Shown here: positions 21,620 to 33,383 of the stretch, piece by piece | Layout of the letters: each line of letters opens with the position of its first letter | Numbering within the stretch: position 1 is the first letter of the stretch | NCBI GenBank assembly: GCA_963698255.1 | Contig: CAVOQD010000025.1 | Span: 291,527 to 355,526 of the forward strand | Direction: 5' to 3' | DNA: 64,000 nt | Origin: JAWKOK01 sp963698255 | Lineage (GTDB): Bacteria; Chloroflexota; Anaerolineae; Caldilineales; Caldilineaceae | Program-made: the position numbers and the translations under genes | The notes under the pieces: generated by a model | Told to the model about the DNA's origin: nothing | What the model saw: the letters and a program-made list of their open reading frames with translations, nothing else | Databases searched by the model: none

Positions 21620-22796
21620 CGCACAATCGACCTCTCGTTTCGCCATCGACCGGCGTCTGTTGTCGCCCAAGGCCTTCTACTTCTGCTTCTACGCTGCCGG
21701 CGCCGCGCTCATTCCCTTCCTGGGACTCTATTACGCATCGATCGGCCTGACCGGGCGGACCATTGGCCTGCTCGCCGGCCTGCCGCCGCTGATCACGCTG
21801 GTGGCGGCCCCGCTCTGGGGCGGCCTGGCCGACGCCACCAACCGACACAAGCAATTGCTGCTGGCGGCCATCGGCGGCGTGATCGTGGTCGCGCTCTCCA
21901 TCTCAATGGTGACGCAGTTGCTCTGGCTGCTGCCCCTGGTGGCCGTCTATGCCTTCTTCTCCGCGCCCATCGTGCCGTTGGTGGACAACACGGTGTTGGC
22001 CATGTTGGGTCCGCTGCGCAACCAGTATGGCAAGCAGCGGATCTGGGGCGCGATTGGTTGGGGCGTTTCTGCGGCCATCATGGGGATCGTGATCCAGCGC
22101 ACCGATCTGCGCTCTGCCTTCTATGGCTACGCTCTCTTCATGGGCCTGGGCTGGATCGTGGCCGGCCGGCTGCCGGTGGTCGCAGCCGGCATCGGCAGCA
22201 AATTTTGGAACGGACTGAGCACGATGATGCGCCGGCGCGAGTGGGTCATCTTTTTGCTGGCCGTCTTCACCAGCAGCATCGCCGGCGGCATGTACAACAA
22301 CTTCCTCTTCCTCTACCTGGACAGCATGGGCGCGGCCAAAACGCTGATGGGGTTTTCACTGGTCGTCGCCACCTTCAGCGAACTGCCCATCTTCTTCTAC
22401 TCTGATCGACTGCTGGCCCGCTGGGGCGCACGCGGCGTGTTGATCTTCGCCATGGCCACGCTGATCGTGCGCATGTTCGCCTACGCGGCCATGCCCGCGG
22501 CCTGGTGGGTGCTGCCCATCCATCTGCTGCACGGCATCACCTTCTCGGCCATGTGGGTGGCCGGCGTGGCCAACGCCGATGCGCTGGCCCCCGAGGGGCT
22601 GGGCGCCACGGCCCAGGGCATGTTCAGCGCCGTCACCTTCGGCATCGGCGCGGCCACCGGCGCGCTGCTGGGCGGTCTGCTCTACGAAGACCTGGGCGCG
22701 ATCCCCATGTTCCGCACCGCCGGCGTGATCGTCGCTCTTGGACTGGTCTTTTACCTTGTGATGGGGAAACCGGAGGGTGACAAGGTGACAGGGTGA
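21609..22796 (+). CDS. MFS transporter (MFS_1-like family)
   Basis: A 395-residue protein with about twelve hydrophobic segments. MFS marks include 'LAGLPPLITLVAAPLWGGLADATNRHKQLL' (loop 2-3 motif region) and 'QRIWGAIGWGVSAAIMG', the R-x-WG-S-x-G text shared with the LacY/HcaT-like MFS_1_like family. The start overlaps the decarboxylase stop (21609 versus 21619), indicating coupling. Substrate unknown. The final codons (GKPEGDKVTG-stop) are read from the left arm of the GTGACAAGGTGACA repeat at 22769-22892, so the extreme C-terminus is repeat-derived. Confidence 0.88.
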   Translation: MATSAQSTSRFAIDRRLLSPKAFYFCFYAAGAALIPFLGLYYASIGLTGRTIGLLAGLPPLITLVAAPLWGGLADATNRHKQLLLAAIGGVIVVALSISMVTQLLWLLPLVAVYAFFSAPIVPLVDNTVLAMLGPLRNQYGKQRIWGAIGWGVSAAIMGIVIQRTDLRSAFYGYALFMGLGWIVAGRLPVVAAGIGSKFWNGLSTMMRRREWVIFLLAVFTSSIAGGMYNNFLFLYLDSMGAAKTLMGFSLVVATFSELPIFFYSDRLLARWGARGVLIFAMATLIVRMFAYAAMPAAWWVLPIHLLHGITFSAMWVAGVANADALAPEGLGATAQGMFSAVTFGIGAATGALLGGLLYEDLGAIPMFRTAGVIVALGLVFYLVMGKPEGDKVTG

Positions 22797-22870
22797 GGGG
22801 GTGACAGGGTGACATTGGCATCTAGGGAAAAGACCCCGTGGCACAATCACCCTGTCACCTTGTCACCCCC

Positions 22871-22892
<22 letters not shown>
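22769..22892. repeat. GTGACAAGGTGACAGGG inverted repeat between convergent genes
   Basis: The left arm (22776-22815) iterates GGTGACAAGGTGACAGGGTG; the right arm (about 22849-22892) iterates its complement CACCCTGTCACCTTGTCACC (family E). Both flanking genes end inside it: the MFS stop in the left arm and the gcvP stop in the right arm. A shorter copy lies at 44485-44532. It may also act as a terminator. Confidence 0.8.
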
Positions 22893-25777
<2,885 letters not shown>

Positions 25778-25864
25778 TTTTTCTTCTCTCCTTGTGTCCC
25801 AAAGTCCCAGTCCAAAATACCCAGAAGCTGTCGGGCAAAAATCTCTTCAGAAATAGCCACTGGC

Positions 25865-25898
25865 AACAAAAAACGGGCATCGCAAAGGAATGCCCGTT
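25865..25898 (-). terminator. Intrinsic terminator after the glycine riboswitch
   Basis: On the minus strand AACGGGCAT, nine-base loop, ATGCCCGTT followed by a T-run. It lies between the second glycine aptamer and gcvP, as the expression platform would require. Confidence 0.85.
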
Positions 25899-26195
25899 CA
25901 CCCTGTCGTAAACCTGAGAGATTGCCCCTGGGCCGAATTCAGTCGACCTGGTAGGGATTGCCCCGTCGGCGCCTTTCGTCATCGACCGCTCACGACGATC
26001 ACCTGAACCAACCGGTGGAGGCCATCGTTGACCAAGAACTTTCCAGAGCCGCCGGTACACGTCGATCCGTTTGCCTGAGAGTGTCACCCTGGGATGTGGC
26101 TTACCCAGAAGCTTGCACCTTCGGCGCTGCACAGCCATCGGCGATCAACAGTGTGCAGTCTCTCTCGCCGTGTCCGTTGGCGAATATTCTATTGT
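25895..26195 (-). promoter_or_regulatory. Tandem glycine riboswitch controlling gcvP
   Basis: The minus-strand leader of gcvP contains two glycine-aptamer-like units. Unit 1 (about 26180-26066) has GGCGAGAGAGACTG, CGCCGAAGGTGCAAGC and CACTCTCAGGCAAACGG, matching the conserved core of the family. Unit 2 (about 26005-25900) is weaker, with CGCCGACGGGGCAATC and ATCTCTCAGGTTTACGACAG. A terminator with a T-run follows directly. In known members glycine binding raises expression of the cleavage system, so a glycine-dependent antitermination switch is expected. The two units are separated by a longer linker than the short one usual in tandem forms. Confidence 0.88.
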
Positions 26196-26201
26196 GCCCC
26201 C

Positions 26202-26210
26202 ATCATACCA
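26202..26210 (-). promoter_or_regulatory. Extended -10 promoter element for the riboswitch-gcvP transcript
   Basis: Minus-strand TGGTATGAT with the -10 hexamer at 26207-26202. The predicted start near 26195 would begin just before the first aptamer. No clear -35 element. Confidence 0.4.
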
Positions 26211-26302
26211 GATCTCTTATCTCTTCCGAACTCGGTTTTCCCGTTTGACTGTATTGATTGCCGGCGGCAACGTGTTTATCGCAGAAGAGACGTACATCCT
26301 TC

Positions 26303-27097
26303 CTACATCTTCCAGAACGTCACCGCCAACAATGAAACGCCGAGGATGGCAAACACAATCGAGATGGCGCGGCTGAGCGCGCCCTCGCTCAGTCGATTGG
26401 CCAGGCGTGCAGATGATACGCTGCCGAAGATGGTGCCGATGGTGGCATAGAGCACGGCATCGTAGGGCAGGTTGCCGATGGTCGCATGGCCGATAGCCCC
26501 CGACAGGGTCGTCACTGCCATGATCATGGTCGACGTGCCCACGGCCACGTGCAGGGGGTAGCCGAGCAGAAGCAGCGCAAACATAAATAGAATCCCGCCG
26601 CCGACGCCCAACATGCCGCTGACCGTGCCCACCACCAGGCCAAGCAAGATGCTGACGGCGACCGGATAGCGGCTCAATCGTTCGGCAAGGTTCGAGGATT
26701 GAAAACGGGCTGTGTGGTTGCTGACGCCGCCGCGTCCGATTCCATCGCGCCAGAAACTGGCGGCAGTGACCAACAACAGAATGCCGAATGCGCCGTTGAG
26801 ACCCATCTCTGGAATGCCGAAGAGCAATCGACTGCCCAATTGGGCGCCGATCACGGCGGCGACGGCGATCCAGATGCCGCGCATCATATCCACGTGGCCG
26901 TGGCGATAGTAGGCGACGGCCACGATGGATGCAGCAACCACATCCACCGCCAGACTGATGCCGATGGCCTGATAGGTGCTGTAGCCGAGCAAGACCATGC
27001 CGGGAACAACCGCCATCATGCCGCTGGCGCCCATCAGGCCGGTCATGATGCCGGCAAAGCAGCCGACAGTAAAAGCCAGTACAAAGTCTGGGTTCAT
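26303..27097 (-). CDS. TauE/SafE-family sulfite/anion exporter
   Basis: A 264-residue membrane protein with the duplicated TauE/SafE layout: 'VGCFAGIMTGLMGASGMMAVVPGMVLLG' in the first half and 'GLVVGTVSGMLGVGGGILFMFALLLLGYP' in the second, each followed by 'A(I/V)G(I/T)S'. About eight hydrophobic segments. Family members export sulfite, sulfoacetate or related anions; the real substrate is unknown. It starts six bases after the stop of the upstream K+ channel gene, so the two are likely one transcript. Confidence 0.85.
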   Translation of the reverse strand: MNPDFVLAFTVGCFAGIMTGLMGASGMMAVVPGMVLLGYSTYQAIGISLAVDVVAASIVAVAYYRHGHVDMMRGIWIAVAAVIGAQLGSRLLFGIPEMGLNGAFGILLLVTAASFWRDGIGRGGVSNHTARFQSSNLAERLSRYPVAVSILLGLVVGTVSGMLGVGGGILFMFALLLLGYPLHVAVGTSTMIMAVTTLSGAIGHATIGNLPYDAVLYATIGTIFGSVSSARLANRLSEGALSRAISIVFAILGVSLLAVTFWKM

Positions 27098-27103
27098 ATG
27101 GGA

Positions 27104-28159
27104 TCAACCGCGCATTGTCAGTTGGCTGACAAATCGACGCACATTTTGGCGATCTGATGCTAGCTCGGCCAATGCGGCAAGTTGCTCGTGTGTCCCCAGG
27201 CCAATCATGGTGTCACCGGCATTCAGCGGTGATTTTGGGCCGATGTCGGTCTGAATCAGGCCGTTGACACGACGCAACGCCAGAATATTGACGCCGGTCT
27301 CATTGCGAACATTGTTTTCGCCGAGTGTCTTGCCGGCCATGATTGAGCGTTCACTGACGGTGATCTCTTCGATGCGTAACTGAAGATCGCCCCGTTGCAT
27401 CACAACATCCAGAATTTCAACCACCGTCGGATGGATCAGTTGCGCCGCCATCCGAAGCCCGGTGATCAGATAGGGGTTGATGATCTGATCGGCGCCGGCT
27501 GTCCGCAGCTTGGGGCCGCTTTCCATCAAATTGCTGCGCGAGATGATGACAAGATCGGGGTTAAGCGCCCTGGCAGAGAGCACAACAAAGACGTTATCGG
27601 CGTCTTTGGGCAGGCAACTGCTGAGCCCGCGTGCTCGTTGAATCCCCGCTTGTGTCAACAATTCGTCGTCGGCCGCGCTACCGATCAGATAGATGATGCC
27701 AGCCGCTTCAAATTGATCGGCCATCTCCGGGTTGGAGTCGATAACGACGATATCGACATTGTCCTCCAACAGGCCTTCAACCACCTGTTTTCCGACCCGC
27801 CCGTAGCCGCAAACGATAAAATGGTCTCGAAATCGGTTGATGTCGCGATTCATACGTTGCCTTCGCAATGCGCCGCGCAGTTCGCCGGCGACGATATAGT
27901 CTGTCAAGGTGGCAAAGGTATACGCAGCCGAACTGACGCCTAGGACAATCAGCACGATTGTGAATAGCTCGCCGCGCGTGCTCAATGGTTTTTCTTCGCC
28001 GAACCCAACCGTGCTAATGGTGATCACGGTCATATAGAATGCCTCTGACCAACTCCAGCCCTCAACAACCACATAGCCGGCGGTGCCAAGAAATACCAGT
28101 GTGATAAGCAGGGTCACGACCGTCAACAACCTGCGGTTGAGGTCCAAGGCACGGTTCAT
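27104..28159 (-). CDS. Two-TM potassium channel with RCK/TrkA domains
   Basis: A 351-residue protein from ATG 28159; an in-frame ATG 81 bases upstream adds an unlikely polar N-terminus. Two membrane helices flank a pore helix and the K+ selectivity filter 'TISTVGFGE' (TVGFG at about residues 50-54). A TrkA-N domain follows with 'HFIVCGYGRVGKQVVEGL' (GxGxxG nucleotide site) and 'VVIDSNPEMADQFEAAG', then a TrkA-C domain ('ERSIMAGKTLGE', 'DTMIGLGTHEQLAALAEL'). Likely a ligand-gated K+ channel of the MthK type. Confidence 0.92.
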   Translation of the reverse strand: MNRALDLNRRLLTVVTLLITLVFLGTAGYVVVEGWSWSEAFYMTVITISTVGFGEEKPLSTRGELFTIVLIVLGVSSAAYTFATLTDYIVAGELRGALRRQRMNRDINRFRDHFIVCGYGRVGKQVVEGLLEDNVDIVVIDSNPEMADQFEAAGIIYLIGSAADDELLTQAGIQRARGLSSCLPKDADNVFVVLSARALNPDLVIISRSNLMESGPKLRTAGADQIINPYLITGLRMAAQLIHPTVVEILDVVMQRGDLQLRIEEITVSERSIMAGKTLGENNVRNETGVNILALRRVNGLIQTDIGPKSPLNAGDTMIGLGTHEQLAALAELASDRQNVRRFVSQLTMRG

Positions 28160-28478
28160 TGGCTGATGAGATTCCCGTTTCAGAATCAGAATCGCTGGAT
28201 ATCTGTTCGTGAGCCATGGCGAAAATCGCCATACGTTCAAGCAAGGATCGATTTCGCAACCGATTTACGGTCCGCCAAAAAGCGTGTGGCCACATTGTGC
28301 AGATCAGATTGTAAATGAGTACGTCTGCTTTGACCAACTATCGCGGGAATACAAAGAGTAGACCAATGCCGTCGTTCACGATCAGAGATGAAGCGAGTCC
28401 CTTCGCCGGCCTTTCATTCGACTGAGGGCGCCTGCGTTGTCCCGTTGTCGATTGGCGAAAAGAATGACAAACCGTGAA
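28160..28478. other. Intergenic region, nothing recognised
   Basis: About 320 bases between the GNAT gene stop and the K+ channel start. I see no gene, repeat family member or clear terminator; it presumably holds the channel promoter on the minus strand. Confidence 0.5.
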
Positions 28479-29418
28479 CTATTGAATTTGAGGAGCGACA
28501 GCGTGAGTTTCGTCGCTGCGGGTCAGAACCGGCACGATGCGACCGGTCGGGCGAAAGCCGAATGAACGGTAGAGCGCCTGTGCCGCCTGATTGTCAGACT
28601 GGGTATTCAGTTGGATCGATTGGAAATTTTCTGCACAGGCGTGCTTGATGGCATCGGCGACCAGAAGACGCCCGATGCCGCGACCCTGAAGATCGGGATG
28701 GACGGCCAGGCGGGCAAGGTGCGCTTCCCGGTCGGCTGATGGCGTCTGCGCCCAATAGCCGGCAAGTTGTCCATCGAGGAATGCCAACTGTATTGTGCCG
28801 CTGAAGAACAATGTGAAGAGCGCATCTTCGCCGAAGTGCCAGCGCGGCGGAAAGGCCGCGGCGTCGAGTTCGGCAAGAGGCGCCAGATCATCGGGTGAAG
28901 CCGGTCGCATGGCCGCCGTTTGCGCTGACGAATGCGGAAAATTTGCGGACAATCGATTGGCGAACGACCGTGTTTGCAGGCCGGATAAGCGCAGGAACTC
29001 GATACGTTCCTCGATCGCAAAGCCGGAAGCCAGCAGCGGATTGACAATCCAGCGCTGGCTTCCATAGGCCTGAACCTGGAATGGACTGCCCCGCTCGACA
29101 AGCAAAGGCCAGGCCCGCTCCATCAGCAGTGGGAGATCCGTATAGGGAGAGCAATTCGACCCCAATGCCGCATAGCGCAAGAATTTCACGATCCGGAGCG
29201 CCTGTAGGTAAGGTTGTTGGACGAGGATCGCGTTGCAGAGCAAGCAGAGCGCAGAGCGATTCGCGGTCTGAACTCTTCTCTTTGCCGACCAGCGCCAGCC
29301 CTGATCGGATCAAGCCCGGCAGATCCTCAAGCCCGGCGTCTGCATAGACATGCCGGGCGTGCTTGAGGAATCGCTCAATTTCAGGCCATTGGTCATCGGT
29401 GGCTCTGCTGATGATCAC
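28479..29418 (-). CDS. Double-domain GNAT N-acetyltransferase (one frame break near 29165)
   Basis: The C-terminal domain is a clear GNAT fold: 'LAGYWAQTPSADREAHLARLAVHP' followed by the acetyl-CoA pyrophosphate loop 'DLQGRGIGRLLVADAIKHA' and 'LNTQSDNQAAQALYRSFGFR'. The N-terminal half lies in another frame up to about 29165 ('RATDDQWPEIERFLKHARHVYADAGLEDLP', 'PRPTTLPTGAPDREILAL'), typical of the longer bacterial GNATs with a degenerate first domain. One inserted base explains the shift. GTG at 29418 is the likely start; an in-frame ATG at 29481 lies in repeat sequence. Substrate unknown. Confidence 0.75.
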
Positions 29419-29463
29419 GTTGTACCCATCATGGCAACCCTGTGGCTCTGCCGCAAGAACTAA

Positions 29464-29602
29464 TTTCCGCCACAGATACACACAGATTTGTACGGATAGG
29501 ACACAGATGATTCTAACGTCATTCGGGCGCCCTAGACTCCGTCAGAAAGCATCTGTGAATATCCTTTGTTTATCTGTGGGCATCTGTGGCGAATCTTTTT
29601 TG
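29464..29602. repeat. Family B repeat (CCACAGATACACACAGAT type)
   Basis: Left arm CCGCCACAGATACACACAGA, right arm TTATCTGTGGGCATCTGTGG: imperfect inverted repeat. Other copies at 35879-35905, 51717-51907, 54299-54322 and 55204-55249. It separates the GNAT gene from rfbB. Confidence 0.7.
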
Positions 29603-29644
29603 CGGTGCAGTCATCTATTGTTGCATTGTTTGCGAAGAACTGCC

Positions 29645-30674
29645 TCAACTCAGCACTTTGCGATCGCCGTAGAGTTGGCGGTAGTACTCCTTAAATTCAC
29701 CGGAGCGGATCGGCTGCCACCACCAGTCATTGGCCATGTACCAACGCACGGTGGCACGAATCGCTTCCTCACAACTATAGTCAGGCTCCCAGCCCAGCGC
29801 CATGATCTTGCTGACATCCATGCAATAGCGTCGATCATGCCCCATCCGATCCTCGACATGTTGGATCAAGTCGGCCGGCTTGCCCAACTCGTCCAGCAAG
29901 ATCTCCACCATCTCCAGGTTGGTCATCTCGACGCCGGTGCCGATGTTGTAGGCTTCACCGAGTTCCCCTTCGTGCAGCACGAGATCGATGCCTTCGCAGT
30001 GATCGCGCACATACTGATAATCGCGCATCTGCTGCCCATCGCCGTAGACCGGCAGCATCATATCGGCCAGGGCGTTGGTCACGAAGAGCGGAACGACCTT
30101 TTCCGGATACTGATAGGGGCCGATGTTGTTGGCCCCACGGGTGATGGTGACGGGCAGATCGTAGGTGATGAAGTAGGCATTGACCAGGTGATCGCCGCTG
30201 GCTTTGCTGGCAGCGTAGGGGCTGCGCGGGGCCAGGTTGTCAGTTTCCAGGCTGCGATGATCGCCGTGAATATGGCCGTAGACCTCGTCGGTGCTGATCT
30301 GATGATAGCGCAGATTGCCGAAATTACGCGCCGCTTCCAGCAGCACATAGGTGCCGTAGACATCGGTCTGGATGAAGGCGTCCGGATTCATGATGCTGCG
30401 ATCGACGTGGGTCTCGGCGGCGAAGTTGACGATGGTGTCCACATTGTGGTCTCGAATCGCCTCTTCAACCCCATCGGCGTCACAGATATCCCCGCGCACA
30501 AACGTATACCGGTCTGCGTACCGTCTCAGCCACGTCTTGCAGGTTTTCGAGCCGTCCGGCGTAGGTCAGCTTGTCGTAGACGACAATGTGATAGTCGGGA
30601 TACTTTTCGAGCATGAGCCGGACAAAGTTGCAGCCGATGAAGCCGGCGCCGCCCGTGACCATGATATTCTGCAT
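29645..30674 (-). CDS. rfbB: dTDP-glucose 4,6-dehydratase (one frame break near 30510)
   Basis: NAD-dependent enzyme converting dTDP-glucose to dTDP-4-keto-6-deoxyglucose, the second step towards dTDP-rhamnose. ATG at 30674 (MQNIMVTGGAGFIGCNF) carries the Rossmann GxxGxxG. After the break come 'NFAAETHVDRSI', 'QISTDEVYGHI' (Thr-Asp-Glu active site), 'SPYAASKASGDHLV' (YxxxK) and 'TRGANNIGPYQYPEK'. Removing one C in GTACGCAGACC near 30510 gives 'ETVADRYTFVRGDI'. AGGAAAT upstream is a fair ribosome site. It works with rfbA at 31602; rfbC and rfbD are not in the window. Confidence 0.93.
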
Positions 30675-30740
30675 GTTCGGATTTCCTTTCAGAAAAGGCA
30701 TGTGGTCGATTCGCCATGCGCCATCTATCTTCGATCATTC

Positions 30741-31490
30741 TCAGCGTCCATGGCGTCTCTGCCGGCGTTCACGATTCAGACGCAACCGGCGTATTCGACC
30801 CGGTTGGCGATGGGCCGGCAGCGGAAAGTCAAAGGAGAGCGTGAGCGTCGGCACCGACATAAGCGACGGTTGCAACCGATCACTCAGGCCGTCTGCCGGG
30901 GCAATGCTCCATAGCTTTCGCCATCGCATCTGCGTCTCCTGGGTGGCCAGCGTCGCCAGGAAGCCCGGATCGTCGGCCAGCGTCGCGCGCACCTCTTCGA
31001 CAATCGCCAACAGCGAATCCCAGCGATTGAGCATGGCCGGCTGGGTGTCGACAAAAAAATCATCGTCGAACGCGAGCGCAACGGCTGCCCGTCGATGCTG
31101 ATTGTGGTGGGGATAGGCAGTGGCGTGTGCAGCGGAAAACTGTCCGGCCCAGAAATCGACTGCGCTGCGAAATGTCGGCAGCAACAGATCGGTGCGAAAG
31201 GTGACATGGACGGTGCTCACCCGCTCCGCCACCCTGATCAGTCGCTGGGCCTGTCTTTCGGTCAGGTCAAAATAGGCGCCGGCATCAAACTCTTGCCATG
31301 CGCCATAGGCTTCGGCCAGCCGTCGCAGACGATCGGCCACATGTTCGACAACCTGGACCGCATCCTGGATTTCATGGATCAATGATGAGTTGCGTACCCG
31401 GTACATGGGTACCAGTTTCTTATCGACCACCGTTCTGCTCGTCCGGGGCACGAACAGATCCCGATCAACGGTTCGGATGGCAGCCGCCAA
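30741..31490 (-). CDS. Protein of unknown function between rfbA and rfbB
   Basis: A 249-residue unbroken frame with codon use like its neighbours. It has no signal peptide or membrane helix. Visible parts: a basic N-terminus (RTSRTVVDKKLVPMYRVRNS), a helical amphipathic stretch 'SSLIHEIQDAVQVVEHVADRL', a middle with 'FRSAVDFWAGQFSAAHATAYPHHNQHRR', and a very basic C-terminus (RIRRLRLNRERRQRRHGR). I recognise no family. Position inside the dTDP-sugar cluster suggests co-transcription but not a function. Confidence 0.5.
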   Translation of the reverse strand: MAAAIRTVDRDLFVPRTSRTVVDKKLVPMYRVRNSSLIHEIQDAVQVVEHVADRLRRLAEAYGAWQEFDAGAYFDLTERQAQRLIRVAERVSTVHVTFRTDLLLPTFRSAVDFWAGQFSAAHATAYPHHNQHRRAAVALAFDDDFFVDTQPAMLNRWDSLLAIVEEVRATLADDPGFLATLATQETQMRWRKLWSIAPADGLSDRLQPSLMSVPTLTLSFDFPLPAHRQPGRIRRLRLNRERRQRRHGR

Positions 31491-31601
31491 GGCCGGAATC
31501 GAATAACGATGGCCTGTGCTCTAGTACTACAATCTGATAACGCTCATACCAGCTATCGGTCCGTCTCGCTCGCATCTTGCCCGGCAACGCCGCACCGTCC
31601 G

Positions 31602-32679
31602 CTACAACAATCCCACCTTCGAATGATCGCCCAAAATCATCTTGTAGGCCTTGGGCCGAATCGGGCTGTAGGCGACTTCGACATCGCGCCCGATGATGCT
31701 GTCTTCGATCCGATTGGGTACCTGGGCGATCCTCGAATGATCCATGACGATGCTGTGTTCGATTTCGGCATCCTCGATGATCGTGTGATGATCGATGCTC
31801 GTGAAGGGACCGACATAGCTGTTGACAATGCGACAATCCTTGCCGATGATCGCAGGGCCGCGAACCACGCTGTTGATGATCTCGGCCCCCTCTTCGATGG
31901 TGACCAGATGGTCGATCTGGCTGTCTCGATCGACGTAGCCTTCAATTTCATGTTTCAGTTCGGCCAGCACGCGGCTGTTTGCGTCCAGCATGTCGGTGGC
32001 CTTGCCGGTGTCGATCCACCAGCCCCGGTGGATGTAGGGGAAGACCTTGCGATCATTCTCCACCAGCCACTGGATGGCGTCGGTGATCTCAAGTTCACCG
32101 CGCCAGCTCGGCTTGATGGCCTTGACCGCTTCAAAGATGTTGTGGTCAAACATGTAGATGCCGACCAGCGCCAGGTTGCTGGCCGGATTGCGCGGCTTCT
32201 CCACCAGACGGACGATCTGTCGCTCATCGTCCAACTCGGCGACGCCGTAGGACTCGGGATTCTCGACCTCAGTCAGCACGATCTGGCTGTTCCAGTCGCT
32301 GTGTGCGAACTCCCGGATCAGGTTGCTGATGCCGCCCTCGATGACATTGTCGCCCAGAAACATGACGAAGCGGTCGTCGCCCAGGAAATCCTGGCTGATC
32401 TTGACGGCATGGGCCAACCCCGAGCGGCGCGTCCTGTTCAATGTAGGTGATGTTGACGCCCCACTGCCGCCCATGGCCCACGGCCTGGCGGATCTCAGGG
32501 CCGGTGTCGCCGATGACAATGCCGATGTCATCGATGCCGGCCTCTTTGATGGCCTCGATGACTCGAAAGAGAACGGGTTTGTTGGCTACAGGCACCAACT
32601 GCTTGGCGCGGTTGAACGTGATGGGGCGGAGGCGTGTGCCTTTGCCGCCGCTCAATATCAATGCTTTCACGGTAGGCAT
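31602..32679 (-). CDS. rfbA: Glucose-1-phosphate thymidylyltransferase, long form (one frame break near 32420)
   Basis: Makes dTDP-glucose from dTTP and glucose-1-phosphate. The nucleotide-binding start is 'ALILSGGKGTRLRPITFNRAKQLVPVANKP'. After the break: 'MFLGDNVIEGG', 'VEKPRNPASNLALVGIYMF' and 'WIDTGKATDMLDANS'. A C-terminal left-handed beta-helix with hexapeptide repeats ('IINSVVRGPAIIGKDCRIVNS', 'IIEDAEIEHSIVMDHSRI') makes it the ~355-residue type rather than the ~290-residue RmlA. Removing one G from GGGG near 32420 joins 'DAPLGLAHAVKI'. It starts 11 bases after the BY-kinase stop. Confidence 0.92.
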
Positions 32680-32690
32680 CCTTCCTCTGT

Positions 32691-33350
32691 CTAAACTTGT
32701 TCCCAGCCGGACATGGCTGTGTCCTTGTCGACGTTGAGCAACACGGCGCCGACAAGATGGGCACGCACCTTCTGCAACACGGTTTGCGCACGCTGGGCCT
32801 GATCACGCTGTGTGCTGCCGGCGTTGACCACAAGTAGAACGCCGTCCACCTTGCTGGCCCAGAGCGCGGCATCGGTGACGGCCAGCACAGGGGGCGCATC
32901 ACAGACCACGAAGTCGGCCAGATCGCTCAGTTCCGTCAGCTTGGCCCCCAGTTGCTTGTTGCTGAGCAATGCCACCGGGTTGGCAGGGAGAGGGCCGGAG
33001 GGCAGGACCAGCAGGTTCTCGACGCCGCTGCTCTGCAATGGCGGCTCGCCCTCGGTCCCAATCCACGTGGAAAGCCCCTCTTGGTTGCTCACGCCGAAGA
33101 TCTCGTGCTGGCGCGGCCGGCGCAGATCGCCGTCCACGACGATGACGCGATCGCCGGTCTGCGCCAAGACGACGGCCAGATTGGCCAGGGTCACGCTCTT
33201 GTCGGCTGAGTCGTCCGCGGCCGTGACCAGCAGTGTGTTCAGCGGTTTGTCCAGTCCGGAAAATTCGATGTTGGTACGCAGGCTCTGGTATGCCTCGGCT
33301 GCCGGGCTATGTGGATCGTTTACGGTGATGAGGTTGGTCATGGTCTCCAC
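32691..33350 (-). CDS. CpsD/CapB-type tyrosine kinase-like protein with degenerate Walker A
   Basis: A 219-residue P-loop protein of the bacterial tyrosine kinase (BY-kinase) or MinD-like exopolysaccharide regulator family: 'AAEAYQSLRTNIEFS', Walker A' 'VIVVDGDLRRPRQHEIFG', Walker B 'DFVVCDAPPVLAVTDA'. The Walker A segment reads 'AADDSADKSVTLANLA' instead of the canonical GEGKST: the lysine and serine are kept but the flanking glycines are Asp/Ala. The usual C-terminal tyrosine cluster is missing (ends DTAMSGWEQV). It lies with two Wzz proteins, its normal partners. Activity may be lost or altered. Confidence 0.85.
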   Translation of the reverse strand: METMTNLITVNDPHSPAAEAYQSLRTNIEFSGLDKPLNTLLVTAADDSADKSVTLANLAVVLAQTGDRVIVVDGDLRRPRQHEIFGVSNQEGLSTWIGTEGEPPLQSSGVENLLVLPSGPLPANPVALLSNKQLGAKLTELSDLADFVVCDAPPVLAVTDAALWASKVDGVLLVVNAGSTQRDQAQRAQTVLQKVRAHLVGAVLLNVDKDTAMSGWEQV

Positions 33351-33383
33351 TCTCGCTATCGAACATTCACAGACAAACGTTTT

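Noticed and set aside
29363..30616. Plus-strand frame of 417 codons opposite rfbB
   Set aside because: Antisense to rfbB, whose dehydratase motifs are unambiguous.
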